A stretch of 6,103 bases of DNA, from assembly GCA_964347035.1 (NCBI GenBank), contig CAYFXE010000073.1, positions 1 through 6,103 of the forward strand, written 5' to 3'. The DNA comes from CAYFXE01 sp964347035. GTDB lineage: Bacteria; Acidobacteriota; Aminicenantia; Aminicenantales; Aminicenantaceae. The notes beneath the pieces are model-generated. The model was given only the letters and a program-made list of their open reading frames with translations. It was not told the DNA's origin and ran no database searches. The position numbers were made by a program, and so were the translations under genes. The first letter of the stretch is position 1; every line of letters begins with the position of its first letter. This document shows positions 4,253 to 6,103 of this stretch, in pieces.

Positions 4253-6103
4253 AATGCGTTCGGGGGTCATCGGCAGCTGGAACAGTCTAGCACCAGTGAC
4301 ATCATAGATAGCATTGGCGATAACGCCACCCATGTTGACAATCGCTGGCTCTCCTCCTCCTTGTGGTGCGGATGCCTTTGTTTCAACGAGCACGGTCTCG
4401 ATTTTCGGAAGCCATGAGAACCGAGGAATCTCGTATGTGTCAAAATTGAGGTCAGAGATTTTGCCTCCGTTGAAGTGGATTTCCTCAGTCAGTGCGTAAC
4501 CTAATCCCATGGTGATACAACCCTCTATTTGGTTTCTTGCTCCCTCAGGATTGATCACCAATCCCATGTCTTGAGCACAGACAACACGTTTGACCTGTAC
4601 CTTTCCTGTTTTCTTATCTACCTCGACCTCAGCCATTGTCGCCACGTATGTTCCCGAATCGATGCCGCACGCGATACCATAGCCTCGACCGCTCGGGGCT
4701 TTGGCCGGGGTCCAGCCGAATTTCTCCGCTGCTGCCTTGAGGACTCTTATCATTCTTTTGTCTTTCAGATTTTTCAGTCGGAACTCGTAGGGATCCATGC
4801 CTATCTTGGAAGCCATGATATCTATCTGAGATTCTCTGGCATGAGTGTTGGTGTTGTTAGCTGGTGCTCTCCAAGGTCCTGTTCCAAACGGATGGGAGTC
4901 AGGGGAGCCTCGCCAGCCTCCTCCTGTAGCCGCGGTTCGGTGATGAGGTATGTCATAGAAATGTTGTGAACCTCTTTCGCCTGCAAAATAGACGGTATAA
5001 TCCCAGAAAACGATTTTACCGGAACCGTCGATTCCTGATTTGATTTTAACGACTGCGGCTGGCCTAAACGTATCAAAGAAGAATTCTTCGGCCCGACTCC
5101 AGGCGACTTGGATGGGCTTTCCGGTCAATTTTGCCAGCCTTGCCGCTTCGACAGCCTGTTGGTTTCGGGTCTTTCCTCCAAACCCCCCACCAACAAAAGG
5201 CGGTATTATCCGGACGTTCTCATCAGGCAGGCCGAGTGTCTCAGCTATTTCACTCTTGGCTCCGAAAGGAGTTTGAGTCGATGCTTGAACTATGATTTTG
5301 TTACCATCCATTGTCGCCACCGCAGTATGGGTCTCGATAGTGGCATGAGCCACGTAGCTGTTCACATAGGTTTCCTCGAAAACAATCGAGGCGAGTTTCC
5401 GGCCACTGTCAAGATTTCCTCCTTGATCTACAGTCTCTACCTCTGAAGCCGCTTTGAGCAGATGATCGAAGATAGTCTTGTCGTCCATTTTAGCTTCGGG
5501 AATATCGTATTGTGCTTTGATTTTCTTTAAGGCCTTTTCTGCCTCGTCGGGGTGTTCGTGGAGAACAGCGATCAAATCGCCATCCTGGATGATCTGAACG
5601 CCCTTAATGATTTTAGCGGCAGATGTATCTACGTTTTTTAATTTTGCTCCATGAGCAGGGGGCCTTAAAATCCTCGCATACAGCATTCCTGGTATACGGA
5701 CATCACCTGCAAATTTAGCTTTTCCTGTGACCTTATTCAGGCTGTCTAATCTGAGCGTCGGTTTTCCGATGACAGTGAATTCTGATGGACTCTTAACCGA
5801 AGGTTTCTTTTTTAGGTGTCTTTCGATTATTTTCCCTTGAGCCAATTCGGCGTAGGTGACCTTGGTTTCCCTTTGAGCTTTATCGAATACAACGCCATCC
5901 TTAGCTGTAAGTCGATCTTTAGAGATTTTTAGATGATCTGCCGCCAATTCAATTAGAACAGCTCTGGCCTCTGCTGCTGCTGCCCTCAAAGCAGGTCCGA
6001 AGAAGCGCGTGGTCAAGGATCCAAAAGTTCCCATATCCCATGGACAGAGGTCTGTATCCCCCATCACCATATCCACTATGTCCAATGAAACATCGAGTTC
6101 TTC
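4229..6103 (-). CDS. Molybdopterin-binding large subunit of an IorB/NicB-like molybdenum hydroxylase, N-terminus cut by window edge
   Basis: Large catalytic subunit of a xanthine dehydrogenase-family enzyme, which hydroxylates a carbon (often in an N-heterocycle or aldehyde) using water as oxygen source. The frame is open to the right edge; numbering here starts at the edge codon, giving 624 codons. Residues 15-30 (GDTDLCPWDMGTFGS region) belong to the molybdenum-binding domain and precede the a/b hammerhead domain (about 115-190, IGKPTLRLDSLNKVTG on). This order matches isoquinoline oxidoreductase IorB and nicotinate dehydrogenase NicB rather than classical XdhA. Next come QASTQTPF, the cofactor loop GGGFGGKT (305-312), GPWRAPANNTNTHARES, and near the end PQGGGEPA with the catalytic Glu at 585. 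The body stops normally at LPMTPERI; the tail RGQTLKT comes from repeat element B. A TTG at 6085 is internal, not the start. Its 2Fe-2S partner is expected nearby outside the window. Substrate cannot be told. Confidence 0.93.
   Translation of the reverse strand, partial: EELDVSLDIVDMVMGDTDLCPWDMGTFGSLTTRFFGPALRAAAAEARAVLIELAADHLKISKDRLTAKDGVVFDKAQRETKVTYAELAQGKIIERHLKKKPSVKSPSEFTVIGKPTLRLDSLNKVTGKAKFAGDVRIPGMLYARILRPPAHGAKLKNVDTSAAKIIKGVQIIQDGDLIAVLHEHPDEAEKALKKIKAQYDIPEAKMDDKTIFDHLLKAASEVETVDQGGNLDSGRKLASIVFEETYVNSYVAHATIETHTAVATMDGNKIIVQASTQTPFGAKSEIAETLGLPDENVRIIPPFVGGGFGGKTRNQQAVEAARLAKLTGKPIQVAWSRAEEFFFDTFRPAAVVKIKSGIDGSGKIVFWDYTVYFAGERGSQHFYDIPHHRTAATGGGWRGSPDSHPFGTGPWRAPANNTNTHARESQIDIMASKIGMDPYEFRLKNLKDKRMIRVLKAAAEKFGWTPAKAPSGRGYGIACGIDSGTYVATMAEVEVDKKTGKVQVKRVVCAQDMGLVINPEGARNQIEGCITMGLGYALTEEIHFNGGKISDLNFDTYEIPRFSWLPKIETVLVETKASAPQGGGEPAIVNMGGVIANAIYDVTGARLFQLPMTPERIRGQTLKT

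Noticed and set aside
4529..4969. Open frame of 146 codons on the + strand opposite the hydroxylase gene
   Set aside because: It lies entirely antisense to strongly conserved motifs of the hydroxylase, has no recognisable domain, and is explained by the codon use of the true gene.
1..6103. CRISPR arrays, tRNA or rRNA genes, transposase genes
   Set aside because: No regularly spaced repeats, no cloverleaf or rRNA-like conserved stretches and no transposase-like reading frame were seen on either strand.

Overview
The window is chromosomal-looking bacterial DNA of moderate GC (judged by eye, not computed), with five genes on the + strand and one on the - strand. A 10-N run inside one gene marks it as draft or metagenome-assembled sequence. 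A FadD15-type acyl-CoA synthetase, a lipoprotein-like cyclase and an anaerobe-style molybdenum hydroxylase cluster would fit an uncultured, fermentative or anaerobic lineage such as Aminicenantes/Acidobacteriota or a deltaproteobacterial relative. No marker gene here fixes the taxonomy, so this is only a suggestion.

Layout: 1-747 is the C-terminal part of a long-chain acyl-CoA synthetase (AMP-forming). After a 186-bp gap, 934-1752 encodes a metal-dependent cyclase/formamidase-family hydrolase with an N-terminal export signal. A palindromic repeat element (1735-1832) supplies the end of that gene and directly abuts the start of the next. 1833-2351 is a THEP1-type P-loop NTPase. 2496-3547 is XdhC, interrupted by the assembly gap. 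3544-4140 is a MocA-type molybdopterin cytidylyltransferase that overlaps xdhC by ATGA. A second palindromic element (4117-4252) fills the space between mocA and a convergent gene. 4229-6103 (- strand) is the large, molybdenum-binding subunit of an IorB/NicB-like hydroxylase, whose N-terminus lies beyond the right edge.

How the genes fit together: XdhC binds and hands over molybdenum cofactor, and MocA makes its cytosine-dinucleotide form. The convergent gene encodes an apo-enzyme that needs exactly this cofactor, so 1833-6103 reads as a molybdenum hydroxylase locus with its maturation genes. The NTPase is a candidate third maturation factor by position only. The synthetase and the cyclase show no obvious link to this role.

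The most unusual feature is the pair of GGGGTCAGAC-ended palindromic elements. They bracket the NTPase-xdhC-mocA cassette and are partly coding. The right-hand one has perfect 31-bp arms, so the two convergent genes end in the same seven residues, RGQTLKT. The left-hand one gives the cyclase its last five residues and stop, and holds the only evident ribosome binding site of the NTPase gene inside its stem.
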